A DNA stretch of 64,000 nucleotides, from positions 1,450,001 through 1,514,000 of the forward strand of contig NZ_CP095376.1 in assembly GCF_023008405.1 (NCBI RefSeq), written 5' to 3'. This document shows, one piece after another, positions 34,793 through 42,858 of this stretch. Positions within the stretch are counted from its first letter, which is position 1; each line of letters opens with the position of its first letter. Made by a program: the position numbers and the translations under genes. The notes beneath the pieces were generated by a model that was given only the letters and a program-made list of their open reading frames with translations, did no database searches and was not told the DNA's origin. The DNA comes from Amycolatopsis sp. FBCC-B4732. Its GTDB lineage: Bacteria > Actinomycetota > Actinomycetes > Mycobacteriales > Pseudonocardiaceae.

Positions 34793-35877
34793 GAAATCTC
34801 CTGGCCGGCCCGGTAGAAGTCGGCCCAGCCGTCGCGCTCGCGGACCACCGTCTCCAGGTACTCGATCCAGATCGCGCGGTCGGCCACCGGGTCCTTGACC
34901 ACCGCGCCGTGGATGCCGGCCGCGACGTCGTGCGGGCGCAGCACGCCGTCACCGAAGTGCGCCGCCAGCGCGAGCCCGCCGGTGAGCACGCTGATGGCCT
35001 CGGCGGTCGAGAGCGTGCCGGACGGGGATTTCACCGCCGTGCGGCCGTCTTCGGTGCGGCCGGAGCGCAGCTCGCGGAACACCGTGACCACCCGGCGGAT
35101 CTCGGCCAGCTCGGCGGCCTCGGTGGGCAGCTGCAGCGACTTGCCGAGCTCCGCGACCCGCCTGCTGACGATCTCGACCTCCGCGTCGGCGCTGTCCGGC
35201 AGCGGCAGCACGACCGTGTTGAACCGCCGCCGCAGCGCGCTCGACAGCTCGTTGACGCCCTTGTCGCGGTTGTTCGCCGTCGCGATCAGGTTGAAGCCCG
35301 GCCGCGCCTGCACCTCGGTGCCCAGCTCGGGGATCGGCAGTGTCTTCTCGGACAGGATCGTGATCAGCGAGTCCTGGACGTCGGCCGGGATGCGGGTCAG
35401 CTCCTCGAGCCGGGCCAGCTTCCCGTCCCGCATCGCGTGCAGCAGCGGGCTTTCCACGAGCGCGGCGGTGCTCGGCCCTTCGGCGATCAGCCGGGCGTAG
35501 TTCCAGCCGTAGCGGATCGACTCCTCGGACGTGCCCGCGGTGCCCTGCACCAGCAGCGTCGAGTCGCCGCTGATCGCGGCGGACAGGTGTTCGGACACCC
35601 ACGTCTTCGCCGTGCCCGGCACGCCGAGCAGCAGCAGCGCGCGGTCGGTGGCCAGGGTGGCGACGGCGACCTCGACCAGCCGGCGGGGGCCGACGTACTT
35701 CGGCGTGAGCACGGTGCCGTCCGGCAGGGTGCCGCCGAGCAGGTATTCGACGACGGCCCAGGGCGAGAGGAGCCAGTTCGGCGGCTTCGCCCGGTCGTCG
35801 GCGGCGGCCAGCGCGGCCAGCTCGGCGGCGTAGTCCTGCTCGGCGTGCGGCCGGAGGACGGTGGCGGGGGCGGTCAT
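34789..35877 (-). CDS. MoxR-family AAA+ ATPase (YehL-type)
   Basis: 362 residues from ATG 35877, which overlaps the DUF5691 stop by 4 bases. AAA+ features in order: Walker A GVPGTAKTW near residue 81, Walker B-like ARLEELTRIP near 158, sensor-1 FNLIATANNRDKGVNELS near 200 and the arginine run SSALRRRFN. MoxR ATPases work as ring chaperones that remodel or activate partner complexes with a VWA protein. The size and gene order match the YehL subfamily. The target is not known. Confidence 0.92.
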   Translation of the reverse strand: MTAPATVLRPHAEQDYAAELAALAAADDRAKPPNWLLSPWAVVEYLLGGTLPDGTVLTPKYVGPRRLVEVAVATLATDRALLLLGVPGTAKTWVSEHLSAAISGDSTLLVQGTAGTSEESIRYGWNYARLIAEGPSTAALVESPLLHAMRDGKLARLEELTRIPADVQDSLITILSEKTLPIPELGTEVQARPGFNLIATANNRDKGVNELSSALRRRFNTVVLPLPDSADAEVEIVSRRVAELGKSLQLPTEAAELAEIRRVVTVFRELRSGRTEDGRTAVKSPSGTLSTAEAISVLTGGLALAAHFGDGVLRPHDVAAGIHGAVVKDPVADRAIWIEYLETVVRERDGWADFYRAGQEIS

Positions 35878-37265
35878 GCGAGCTCCTCGTACATTTCGCG
35901 GCGGAAGTTCAGCGTTTCGGTGAGCGCCCGGCGCCAAGGCCCGGCGTCCATGGTCAGGCGGGTGGTGGCCAAGGGGTGGCCGAGGCAGCCGCGCGGGACC
36001 GCCCGCGCGATCACGACGGCGGCGTGCGAGACCAGGCGGTGGTCGTCCTGGCGGGCGATCCAGTCGAGCAGGGCGGTGCCGAGCTCCTTCGTCCACGGCC
36101 GGGGCAGTTCGTGCACCAGCCGCGCGAACGATTCGACGGGCAGCCGGCTCACCAGGTGCCCGATCGTGGCGGCCTGGCCGGCCGGGCTCAGCACGCCCAG
36201 CAGCGGCGGGGTGGTGCGCCCGCCGGGGTCGGCGCCGATCAGCGCCTTCGCCCAGGTCTCGTCGCCTTGCCGGACCGCGGCGGTGGCCCAGGAGTCGCGC
36301 AGCACGGCGGCCGGGCACCCCTCGACGCTCATCCGCACCACCTCGGCGGGCGGCCCGAACTCGGTCCAGAAGGCCAGGGGCGCGGCCGCGACGAGGGTGC
36401 GCAGCCGGACGGTGCCTTCCCCGCGTTCACCTTGCGGCAGCGCGATTTCGAGCACCCGGTTCCGGCGGCGGACCAGCGGGCGCAGCCGTTCGGCCATGCG
36501 TTCGCCGTACCGGGTGCCGGGCAGCCGCCCGAGCAGCTCGGCAGCCCGTTCCCGGACGGCGGCCGCCCGGTCGGACAGCGCGGCTTCGAGGAAGGCTTCG
36601 TCGTCGGGCCGCACGTGCGCGGCGAGCACCCCGAGGAAGTCCGAGCGGATGTCGGCGGGCTCGCTCTTCCAGGAACCGGCGAGGGCTTCGCGGGCTTCGC
36701 CGGGTGCGTCGGCCAGCTTGGCGGCCAGCCAGCGGCGGCGCTGGGCGAGGCTGCCGTACTGCCAGATGTCGCGGGACGAGCCGGTTTCCGCGGGCGCGGC
36801 GAGGAAGGACCAGTCCGGGTTCCGCTGCCCGAGCCAGGCCCCGACGGGCCCGGCGACCGCGACGAGCGGCCCCCGCAGCGCGGCTTTGGTGCGCGCGGCT
36901 TCGGCGAGCAGCGGCAGGGTTTCGGGCGGGACGCGGTAGCGCGTGCCGGCGACGATGCCGAGCCACTCGAGGAGCAGATCGGGATGACTGGCGGCGAGCA
37001 GCCGGGCCAGCCGTTCCCTGGCGAGCGCCGGCACGAAGGGCCGCTCGTCGGCGGCGGCGACGGGCAAGGGCCGCACGTCGTGCAGCGGCGGCCGCCCGGC
37101 CCGCCGGTAGGTGGTGAGCACGGCCGCGGCGGCCAGGAGCTGCTCGGCGGGGTCGTCGCGGTCTTCGGCCAGCGGCCGGACCGCGGCGGGCTGGGTGGAG
37201 AGGTCGAGGGTGCGCCGGCGGGTGCCGAGCAGTGCGGTGCCGACGAGATCTTCCCAGGCTTTCAC
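35874..37265 (-). CDS. DUF5691 family protein (HEAT-like)
   Basis: 463 residues, GTG start. It opens MKAWEDLVGTALLGTRRRTL, the usual start of this family. The body is made of short helical repeats (for example AFLEAALSDRAAAVRERAAELLGRLPG), suggesting a HEAT-like solenoid scaffold. No catalytic motif is seen. The start overlaps the repeat ORF stop by 4 bases (GTGA) and the end overlaps MoxR by 4 bases. By context it may be an adaptor or substrate receptor for the MoxR-VWA machine. Confidence 0.85.
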   Translation of the reverse strand: MKAWEDLVGTALLGTRRRTLDLSTQPAAVRPLAEDRDDPAEQLLAAAAVLTTYRRAGRPPLHDVRPLPVAAADERPFVPALARERLARLLAASHPDLLLEWLGIVAGTRYRVPPETLPLLAEAARTKAALRGPLVAVAGPVGAWLGQRNPDWSFLAAPAETGSSRDIWQYGSLAQRRRWLAAKLADAPGEAREALAGSWKSEPADIRSDFLGVLAAHVRPDDEAFLEAALSDRAAAVRERAAELLGRLPGTRYGERMAERLRPLVRRRNRVLEIALPQGERGEGTVRLRTLVAAAPLAFWTEFGPPAEVVRMSVEGCPAAVLRDSWATAAVRQGDETWAKALIGADPGGRTTPPLLGVLSPAGQAATIGHLVSRLPVESFARLVHELPRPWTKELGTALLDWIARQDDHRLVSHAAVVIARAVPRGCLGHPLATTRLTMDAGPWRRALTETLNFRREMYEELA

Positions 37266-37732
37266 GGCTTCACCGCCTTCTGGAGGGAGGGGATTCGGAT
37301 GCGGATGCGGGCGGCCGCGGTGGTGCGGCGTTGGGTGGAGAGGGCGGTGCCGCTCGCTGGAGCGTGGCCGGTGGGTGGTTGGTCGGCGTGGCGGCGGCCG
37401 GCAGGGCGCGGGTCGCGGGGGCGTGGTGGGTCGGAGTGGCGGCCGGCGCCGGCAGGGTTGGGGCGCGGGTCGCGGGGGCGTGGTGGGTCGGAGTGGCGGC
37501 CGGCGCCGGCAGGGTTGGGACGCGGCTCGCGGGGGCGTGGCGGGTCGGAGTGGCGGCGGGTGCCGTGGAGTGCGGTGCCGACCGCGCAGGCGTGCTCGGT
37601 GAGTGGTGGGTCGGAGTGGCCGCGGGTGGTGGTGCCGGCCGGGATGCGGGCGGCCGCACCGGCGCGCTCGGCGAGGGGGTGGCCGACGGGGATCCGGGTC
37701 GGACCAGGTGCAAGGAAGGGGACGTGGTTCAC
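37262..37732 (-). CDS. Candidate repeat-containing protein inserted in the YehL-like operon
   Basis: A 156-residue ORF from GTG 37732 to TGA 37262. It has the operon's 4-base GTGA overlap with the SWIM stop upstream and with the DUF5691 start downstream, the best evidence that it is real. It is Arg/Pro/His-rich and largely made of 19-residue repeats (RHSDPPRPRDPRPNPAGAG type), encoded by 57-bp DNA repeats, with no fold I recognise; intrinsic disorder is likely. A second frame (37270-37713) also stays open and gives Ala/Pro/Thr repeats, so coding is not certain. The ancestral operon probably had SWIM joined directly to DUF5691. Confidence 0.5.
   Translation of the reverse strand: MNHVPFLAPGPTRIPVGHPLAERAGAAARIPAGTTTRGHSDPPLTEHACAVGTALHGTRRHSDPPRPREPRPNPAGAGRHSDPPRPRDPRPNPAGAGRHSDPPRPRDPRPAGRRHADQPPTGHAPASGTALSTQRRTTAAARIRIRIPSLQKAVKP
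37407..37577. repeat. 57-bp tandem repeat, about three copies
   Basis: Units begin at 37407, 37464 and 37521. The first two are nearly identical; the third diverges in its second half, and partial degenerate copies flank the array on both sides (for example near 37365 and 37603). The period is divisible by three, so copy-number changes would not shift any frame that reads through it. Confidence 0.8.
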
Positions 37733-39048
37733 AGCCGCACCGCCCGGTTTTCGTGCCAGCACGTCAGGGGGCGCAGGCCTGCGGGGCTCCACTCGCCCGC
37801 CACCGTCAGCGGGTTGCTCGCCGACATCGCCAGCAACGGCCACGGGAATGCGTACGGGACCAACGGCAGCGCCGTTCCGTCCTTTTCGGACAGACACCAG
37901 CCGCCCGGGTGTTCGGCCGGGGTCACCGACGAAAGCAGGACCGGCCAGCGTTCGAGCCACGGGTCCGCCGCCATGGCCTCCGCGTACGCCGCCAGTGCGG
38001 CCGGGATCGAGCTGCCCTCGGCAGCCGGGGCCGCGAGGGGGATTCCGCGCTCCACCACCAATGCCCGCAACGGGGCCGCGCCCGGGTAGAACGCCAGCTC
38101 CGCCGTCAGCAGGTGCCCGGGTGGCAGCGACGCGTCCAGCGGGCGGCCCGGTGGGGCGAACGACAGCACCAGCGCGTCCCGCCCTGTGCCGAGGCCGCGC
38201 AGCCACGTCCGGCGGGTGAGGAGGCGGTCGTTCTCCTCGTCGGCCGCGCCCGTGATCAGCCAATCGTCCGACACCCGCTCGCCGGATTCCAGGACGCGGG
38301 CCGTCTCCACCGAGAAGCCGAGCCTGGTCCGGACCGTCTCCGCCAACGGTGGCGGCAGCGAATCCAGCCTCGTGGCCGCGTCCGCCAGCAAGTACAGCAG
38401 CGATAGTTCCGAAAGGAGCGCCTCCGGCCAGTCACGGCGGCCCACGGTGCCCGCTGCCCGGCGCAACCCGCCCGCGAGGCCGGACGCCTGTGCGTCGACC
38501 ATCCGGGCCGCGACCGTGCGCAGTTCCTCGCCGCCGTTGCGGTCGAAGCCCGCGAAGCCGGCGCCGATCCGGTCGGTCAGCCAGACCTTCAGCTCGGCGA
38601 CACCGCCTTCGACGCGTGCGGCACGTTCGCCCGCCCGGCGCGCGGCGGCCTCCTCGTCCTTCGGCCCGGCCGCTTCCGCGCGTTTTTCCGCCCGCTGGGC
38701 GCGGTCGGCGCGCTCGGCCAGCCAGGAGTGCACCCACTCCGGTGGCTCGCTCGCGTCGATCTTCCCGGCCGCCCACAGCATCAGCAGCCCCAGTGCGTGC
38801 TTGCACGGGAACTTCCGGCTGGGACAGGAACACCGGAACGCGGGCTCGGCGAGCTCGACGCACGTCTGGTACGGCTTCTTGCCGCTGCCCTGGCAGAAGC
38901 CCCACACGGCGTCTTCGGACGCACCCGCGCCCGACCACTTGGCCGGCGCGGCGAGCGCCCGGCCCGCCTTCTCCGACGCGGGATCGGGCGCCAGCCCGGC
39001 CACGCGCTCCGCGGTCCACGGCACCGCCGTCACCACCTGTCCCCCCAC
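37729..39048 (-). CDS. SWIM zinc-finger protein (YehQ-type)
   Basis: 439 residues, GTG start preceded by GAGGGAG. The SWIM motif CSCPSRKFPCKHALGLL (CxC, CxH zinc ligands) is at about residues 73-90. Before it is WTAERVAGLAPDPASEKAGR, after it a charged coiled-coil-like segment (RAEKRAEAAGPKDEEAAARR) and a long C-terminal region. SWIM domains bind nucleic acid or protein. It is the first gene of the leftward operon and its stop overlaps the repeat ORF start. E. coli YehQ is the comparable protein in the yeh cluster. Confidence 0.88.
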   Translation of the reverse strand: MGGQVVTAVPWTAERVAGLAPDPASEKAGRALAAPAKWSGAGASEDAVWGFCQGSGKKPYQTCVELAEPAFRCSCPSRKFPCKHALGLLMLWAAGKIDASEPPEWVHSWLAERADRAQRAEKRAEAAGPKDEEAAARRAGERAARVEGGVAELKVWLTDRIGAGFAGFDRNGGEELRTVAARMVDAQASGLAGGLRRAAGTVGRRDWPEALLSELSLLYLLADAATRLDSLPPPLAETVRTRLGFSVETARVLESGERVSDDWLITGAADEENDRLLTRRTWLRGLGTGRDALVLSFAPPGRPLDASLPPGHLLTAELAFYPGAAPLRALVVERGIPLAAPAAEGSSIPAALAAYAEAMAADPWLERWPVLLSSVTPAEHPGGWCLSEKDGTALPLVPYAFPWPLLAMSASNPLTVAGEWSPAGLRPLTCWHENRAVRL

Positions 39049-39113
39049 TGTGCTCCCTCGCTTTCCGGTACTCGCTGAAGCATGCCAGCACCCACCGACA
39101 ATTTCCGGAAGCG

Positions 39114-39151
39114 TTGACGAACGGGCCTATTCCAGTACTAGAATAGGCCCG
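39114..39151 (+). promoter_or_regulatory. PadR promoter with perfect 11-base-arm operator, probably leaderless
   Basis: CGGGCCTATTC (39122-39132) and GAATAGGCCCG (39141-39151) form a perfect inverted repeat with spacer CAGTACTA. The last base is the first base of the PadR GTG start. TTGACG (39114-39119) and TAGAAT (39139-39144) can serve as -35 and -10, 19 bases apart. Transcription would then begin at about the G of the start codon, and no ribosome binding site is present, so a leaderless transcript blocked by its own repressor is likely. Confidence 0.65.
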
Positions 39152-39660
39152 TGCTCACCGACGCGGAACTCACGGTGCTCGGCCTGGTGACCGAGCGGCC
39201 GAGGCACGGCTACGAGCTGGACGAAGTCGTCTCCGAACGCGGCATGCGCGAGTGGACGGCGCTCGGCTTCAGCTCGATCTACTACGTGCTCGGCAAACTC
39301 CGCGACCGCGGCCTGGTCGCCGAAGTCGAGCAGGACCGCGCGCACGCCAAGGCGAAGAAGACGTATACGGCGACGGACGCGGGCCGGGCGGCGTGCGCGG
39401 CCGCCGCGGAAGCCGCCATCGCCGAACTGCGCCCGGTGCACCCGCCGGTGCTCGTCGGGCTGGCGAACAGCCCGGTCGTCGCGCCGGACCGGCTCGCCGC
39501 GGCGCTGGCCCGGCGAGCCGAAGCGGTGGGGGAGCGGCTGGCCGAGGTCCGCCGCGCCGCCGCGGCCCGGCCGGACGCGCCGCCGTTCGTCCGGGCGATC
39601 TTCGACTACTCGATCGCGCAGCTCGAAGCGGAAGCCGCGTGGCTGGAAGGGATGTCCTGA
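39151..39660 (+). CDS. PadR-family transcriptional regulator
   Basis: 169 residues. The N-terminal winged helix reads ELTVLGLVTERPRHGYELDE, SSIYYVLGKLRDRGLVAEVE and KKTYTATDAGR, the PadR pattern; the rest is a helical dimerisation domain. It overlaps the GyrI-like gene by one base (TGATG), so it regulates itself and that gene through the palindrome covering its start. Confidence 0.92.
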   Translation: MLTDAELTVLGLVTERPRHGYELDEVVSERGMREWTALGFSSIYYVLGKLRDRGLVAEVEQDRAHAKAKKTYTATDAGRAACAAAAEAAIAELRPVHPPVLVGLANSPVVAPDRLAAALARRAEAVGERLAEVRRAAAARPDAPPFVRAIFDYSIAQLEAEAAWLEGMS

Positions 39661-40259
39661 TGCCGTACGACCTCAAGAAAGAGCTGAAACCGCTCTACGC
39701 GCCCAAGAACACCGACTGGGCCCTGCTCGACGTGCCCGAGCAGCGGTTCCTCGCGATCGACGGCCGCGGCAACCCGAACACGGCCGAGAGCTACAAGCAA
39801 GCCGTCGAAGCGCTCTACGCCTTCGCGTACACGATCAAGATGACCGCGAAGAAGACCGGCGAGGACTTCGTAGTAGGCCCGCTCGAAGGCCTGTGGTGGG
39901 CGGACGACTACGCCGCTTTCACCGTGCGGGCCAAGGACGCCTGGCAGTGGACCATGCTCATCGCGCTACCGCCGTGGATCGGCGAAGACGCCGTCGAGGA
40001 AGCCCGGGAAACCGTGCGGCGCAAGAAGAAGATCGACGCGCCGGTCCGCCTCGAGAAGCTGCACGAGGGCCGCTGCGCGCAGGTGCTCCACGTCGGTTCG
40101 TACGACGACGAAGGCCCGCTGCTGGCCCGCCTGCACGACGAATTCTTGGAGAGCCAAGGATTGAAGCCGACCGGGCTGCACCACGAGGTCTACCTCGGCG
40201 ACCCGCGCCGGGTCGTGCCCGGGAAGCTCAAGACCGTGCTGCGTCAGCCGGTGGGCTGA
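39660..40259 (+). CDS. GyrI-like (SOUL/BmrR-type) small-molecule-binding protein
   Basis: 199 residues. It begins MPYDLKKELKPLYAPKN and has EQRFLAIDGRGNPNT, VGPLEGLWWAD and VLHVGSYDDEGPLLARLHDE, the landmarks of the GyrI-like superfamily that binds lipophilic cations. No DNA-binding domain is attached. It is coupled to the PadR gene, so it may act as an effector-binding or detoxifying partner of a PadR-controlled response. Its 3' end overlaps the convergent 87-residue gene by 16 bases. Confidence 0.85.
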   Translation: MPYDLKKELKPLYAPKNTDWALLDVPEQRFLAIDGRGNPNTAESYKQAVEALYAFAYTIKMTAKKTGEDFVVGPLEGLWWADDYAAFTVRAKDAWQWTMLIALPPWIGEDAVEEARETVRRKKKIDAPVRLEKLHEGRCAQVLHVGSYDDEGPLLARLHDEFLESQGLKPTGLHHEVYLGDPRRVVPGKLKTVLRQPVG

Positions 40260-40507
40260 TCCAGCTCGGCGAGCCCCTTTTCCCAGCGCTCCCGCCGTTG
40301 CGCGGAAGTCTGCTCCCACCACGGTTCGCCGCGCTCGCCCAGCGCCACCTTCGCCAGCTGGGTGCGCTCGCGGTCCTGGACGCGCCGGGCCGCCATCAGG
40401 TGCTTCTGCAGCCGGTCGCGGACGTCGGCCGGGATCTCCGGGTCGGTCGCGCGCCAGCGGCGGCCGTTGACGACGATGTACCGGCCGTCGGATGTGTGTT
40501 CGGGCAT
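40244..40507 (-). CDS. Small conserved actinobacterial protein (often labelled biopolymer transporter Tol)
   Basis: 87 residues beginning MPEHTSDGRYIVVNGRRWRA, rich in Arg and charged helix (LQKHLMAARRVQDRERTQLA). I recall this family from actinomycete genomes, where the Tol label has no functional basis. No membrane segment. Its ATG overlaps the stop of the upstream acyl-CoA ligase fusion by one base, so it is cotranscribed with it. Function unknown. Confidence 0.75.
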   Translation of the reverse strand: MPEHTSDGRYIVVNGRRWRATDPEIPADVRDRLQKHLMAARRVQDRERTQLAKVALGERGEPWWEQTSAQRRERWEKGLAELDQPTG

Positions 40508-42573
40508 CAGTACTCGGAGGTCGCCGGCCAGGTGTCGTCGTGCAGGAGGCGCTTGAGGATCTTGCCCGTCGCGTTGCGAGGCAGGTCCGGGACGAAGTAG
40601 ACGTCCCGCGGCACGGCGAACCGCGCCAGCCGCTGGTGGATGTACGCGCGGATGTCCTCGGCGTGCAGCGAAGCGCCGCGCCGGGGCACGACGTACGCGG
40701 CCAGCCGCTGGCCCCACTCCGCGTCCGCCACCCCGACCACCGCGGCGTCGTGGACGCCGGGCAGCGCGACCAGTGCTTCCTCGACCGGGCGCGGGAAGAC
40801 GTTCTCGCCACCGGAAACGATCATCTCGTCGGCCCGGCCGGTGACGAACAGCCGTCCCGCGGCGTCGAGGTAGCCGACGTCGCCGGTGGCCATCAGGTCC
40901 GCCGCGCGCGCCGGGTCGGTGCCGTTGGTGTAGCCGTCGAAGAGCATGTCGTTGCCGACGAAGATCTGGCCCTCGCCGCCCGGCGGCACCGGCTTGCGGT
41001 CCTCGTCGAGGATGGCCAGGCGGGTGCCGAGCAGGCAGCGCCCGGCCGTGGTCGGCGCCGCGCGCAGGTCGGCGGGGTCGGCGATGCTCGCCCACGACAC
41101 TTCGGTCGAGCCGTAGAAGTTGTAGAGGACGTCGCCGAAGGTGTCCATGAACGACGTCACGAACGCCCCGGACATCGCCGAGCCGCTGCTCGCCACGATC
41201 CGCAGCGACGACAGGTCGTAGCGCGCGCGGACGCGTTCGGGCAGGTCCATGATCCGCTGCAGCATGATCGGCACGACGAACAGCGCGTCGCACTTCTGCT
41301 CCGCGATGGTCCGCAACGTCTCTTCGGCGTCGAACTTGCGGATCAGCGCCAGCGAGGCCCGCAGCGCCATGCCGATCTGCATCGCGGCGAGGCCCCAGCT
41401 GTGGAACAGCGGTGCGGCGACGAGGATGCGGTCACCGGCGCGCAGCGGGATGCGGTCGAGGATCGCGGCGGCCGAGCCGAGCCCCTTGGGTGTGGGGCGG
41501 CGCGCGCCCTTCGGCGTCCCGGTGGTGCCGGAGGTGAGCACGACCAGCCGGCCCGGCCGCTCGACCGGCTTCGGCGGGTCGGCGGGCGCGGCGTGGATCA
41601 GCTCGTCGACGGTCGGGTAGCCGGCGTCGGCGTCCGGCCAGGTGCTGATCCGGGCGAAGTCGCCGGGGACGTTCGCGATGGTCTGCGCGAACTCGTCGTC
41701 GGCGAGCACGGCGGACGGCTTGTGCTCGGCGAGCACGTCCTTGACCGAAGCCGCGGACAGGCCGGTGTTCAGCAGGACGACGTCGGTGCCGAGCTTGCTG
41801 GCCGCGACGAACGACTCGACCATCGCGGAGTGGTTGCGGCACATCAGCGCGATCCGGTCGCGTTCGCTGACGCCGAGTTCGCTCAGTGCGTTGGCGAGCC
41901 GGTTGCTGCGCTCCTGGACCTGGCGGAACGTGCGGAGGTTGCGCTCGTCGTGCAGCGCCTGCTCGTCCGGGACGCGGCCCGCGGCGGCCTGGTAGCCGCC
42001 CGCGACGGTGGCGCCCCACTGCGCGAGGGACTGGAGCTGGCGGGCCAGCTTGTCCGGCCGCGCCGGGCTCAGCACGCCGGCGCGCAGCAGCACGCTCGTG
42101 GTGCGCAGCTTGGTCGCCTTGGTGCCGTCGCGATCGGCTTCGGTGTCGTACTGCCCGGCCAGGTGCAGGTCGAGCCGCCGGCCCAGGGCGCGGACGTCCT
42201 TCTTGATCGACGAGACCAGATCCAGGTACGCCGGCGGCAGCATCATCCGGACGAACAGCTCGGTCTTGCCGCCCGCCAGGGGTCTCAGCTCCAGGGAGAC
42301 CCACGTGCCCTCGTCCGGGACGCCGCACCACACCACGTGCTCGCCCGGCCGGTACACGACGGCCTGCACCTGCGCCTCCAGCATCGGCCCGCGCTCGGGG
42401 ACGATCCGGATCACGCCCTTCGGCCCGCGCCCGCGCGAAGCCGGCTCCTGCACCTCGCACCAGCTGATCTCCGGCACGAATCGCGCGTACCACTCCGGCG
42501 ATCCGACGATCTGCCACACCACGTCCGGCGTGTGCCCGACCACCGCACTCGCTTCGACCACATCGTCACGCAT
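40507..42573 (-). CDS. SRPBCC-acyl-CoA synthetase fusion
   Basis: 688 residues from ATG 42573 (GAGGG upstream; a GTG 33 bases earlier is possible). Residues 1-145 are a SRPBCC/START-like lipid-binding domain (TPDVVWQIVGSPEWYARFVPE, PGEHVVWCGVPDEGTWVSLEL). From about 195 the chain is an AMP-forming acyl-CoA ligase: VVLTSGTTGTPKGARR (P-loop), NFYGSTE, TGDVGYLDAAGRLFVTGR and the lysine of RNATGKILKR. It likely activates a fatty or aryl acid. The two domains would be separate proteins in most genomes. The 3' end overlaps the small downstream gene. Confidence 0.88.
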   Translation of the reverse strand: MRDDVVEASAVVGHTPDVVWQIVGSPEWYARFVPEISWCEVQEPASRGRGPKGVIRIVPERGPMLEAQVQAVVYRPGEHVVWCGVPDEGTWVSLELRPLAGGKTELFVRMMLPPAYLDLVSSIKKDVRALGRRLDLHLAGQYDTEADRDGTKATKLRTTSVLLRAGVLSPARPDKLARQLQSLAQWGATVAGGYQAAAGRVPDEQALHDERNLRTFRQVQERSNRLANALSELGVSERDRIALMCRNHSAMVESFVAASKLGTDVVLLNTGLSAASVKDVLAEHKPSAVLADDEFAQTIANVPGDFARISTWPDADAGYPTVDELIHAAPADPPKPVERPGRLVVLTSGTTGTPKGARRPTPKGLGSAAAILDRIPLRAGDRILVAAPLFHSWGLAAMQIGMALRASLALIRKFDAEETLRTIAEQKCDALFVVPIMLQRIMDLPERVRARYDLSSLRIVASSGSAMSGAFVTSFMDTFGDVLYNFYGSTEVSWASIADPADLRAAPTTAGRCLLGTRLAILDEDRKPVPPGGEGQIFVGNDMLFDGYTNGTDPARAADLMATGDVGYLDAAGRLFVTGRADEMIVSGGENVFPRPVEEALVALPGVHDAAVVGVADAEWGQRLAAYVVPRRGASLHAEDIRAYIHQRLARFAVPRDVYFVPDLPRNATGKILKRLLHDDTWPATSEY

Positions 42574-42737
42574 CGTCTGCCCTCGCCGAAGTGTCACCGA
42601 ACACACGTTCAGGTCACGGAGGCGTCACAGTAACAGCAAACGGGTGATCACGGATACTCCGAACGGCCAGATACCGGTGAGTAACGGACACTCGTAGTAG
42701 GTCTCCACCATGTCCAAAGTAGACCGATTAACGGGGT

Positions 42738-42858
42738 TCACCGAGCATAGCGGGCGAACGGCGTTCAAGTGCGGTGCTTCTCGGCGGGCATCGGCCTGAG
42801 CAGGCCCGATACCGCGCGTGTTCGGGAGCGTGCGGGATTACCGGGCATAACGGGCAAC
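42738..42858. repeat. Imperfect repeat of the WYL gene's stop region within a 264-base intergenic gap
   Basis: 42838-42858 (the last codons of the WYL gene) recurs 100 bases downstream of that gene's end at 42738-42759 with a few substitutions and one extra base. On the minus strand both copies spell ARYAR followed by a stop. A short GGCCT/AGGCC hairpin (42793-42806) lies between and could be a weak terminator. Otherwise nothing gene-like is seen from 42574 to 42837. Confidence 0.45.

Noticed and set aside
37407..37577. Possible CRISPR array
   Set aside because: Units are directly abutting 57-bp repeats without unique spacers, and no cas genes are present.
37270..37713. Ala/Pro/Thr repeat ORF (147 residues) in the frame next to the repeat gene
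   Set aside because: It lacks the 4-base overlaps with both neighbours that the GTG 37732 frame has. Kept as an alternative in that entry.
40508..41293. N-terminal extension of the 87-residue protein into the acyl-CoA ligase gene
   Set aside because: It is an antisense-frame shadow; ATG 40507 overlapping the ligase stop gives the conserved start.
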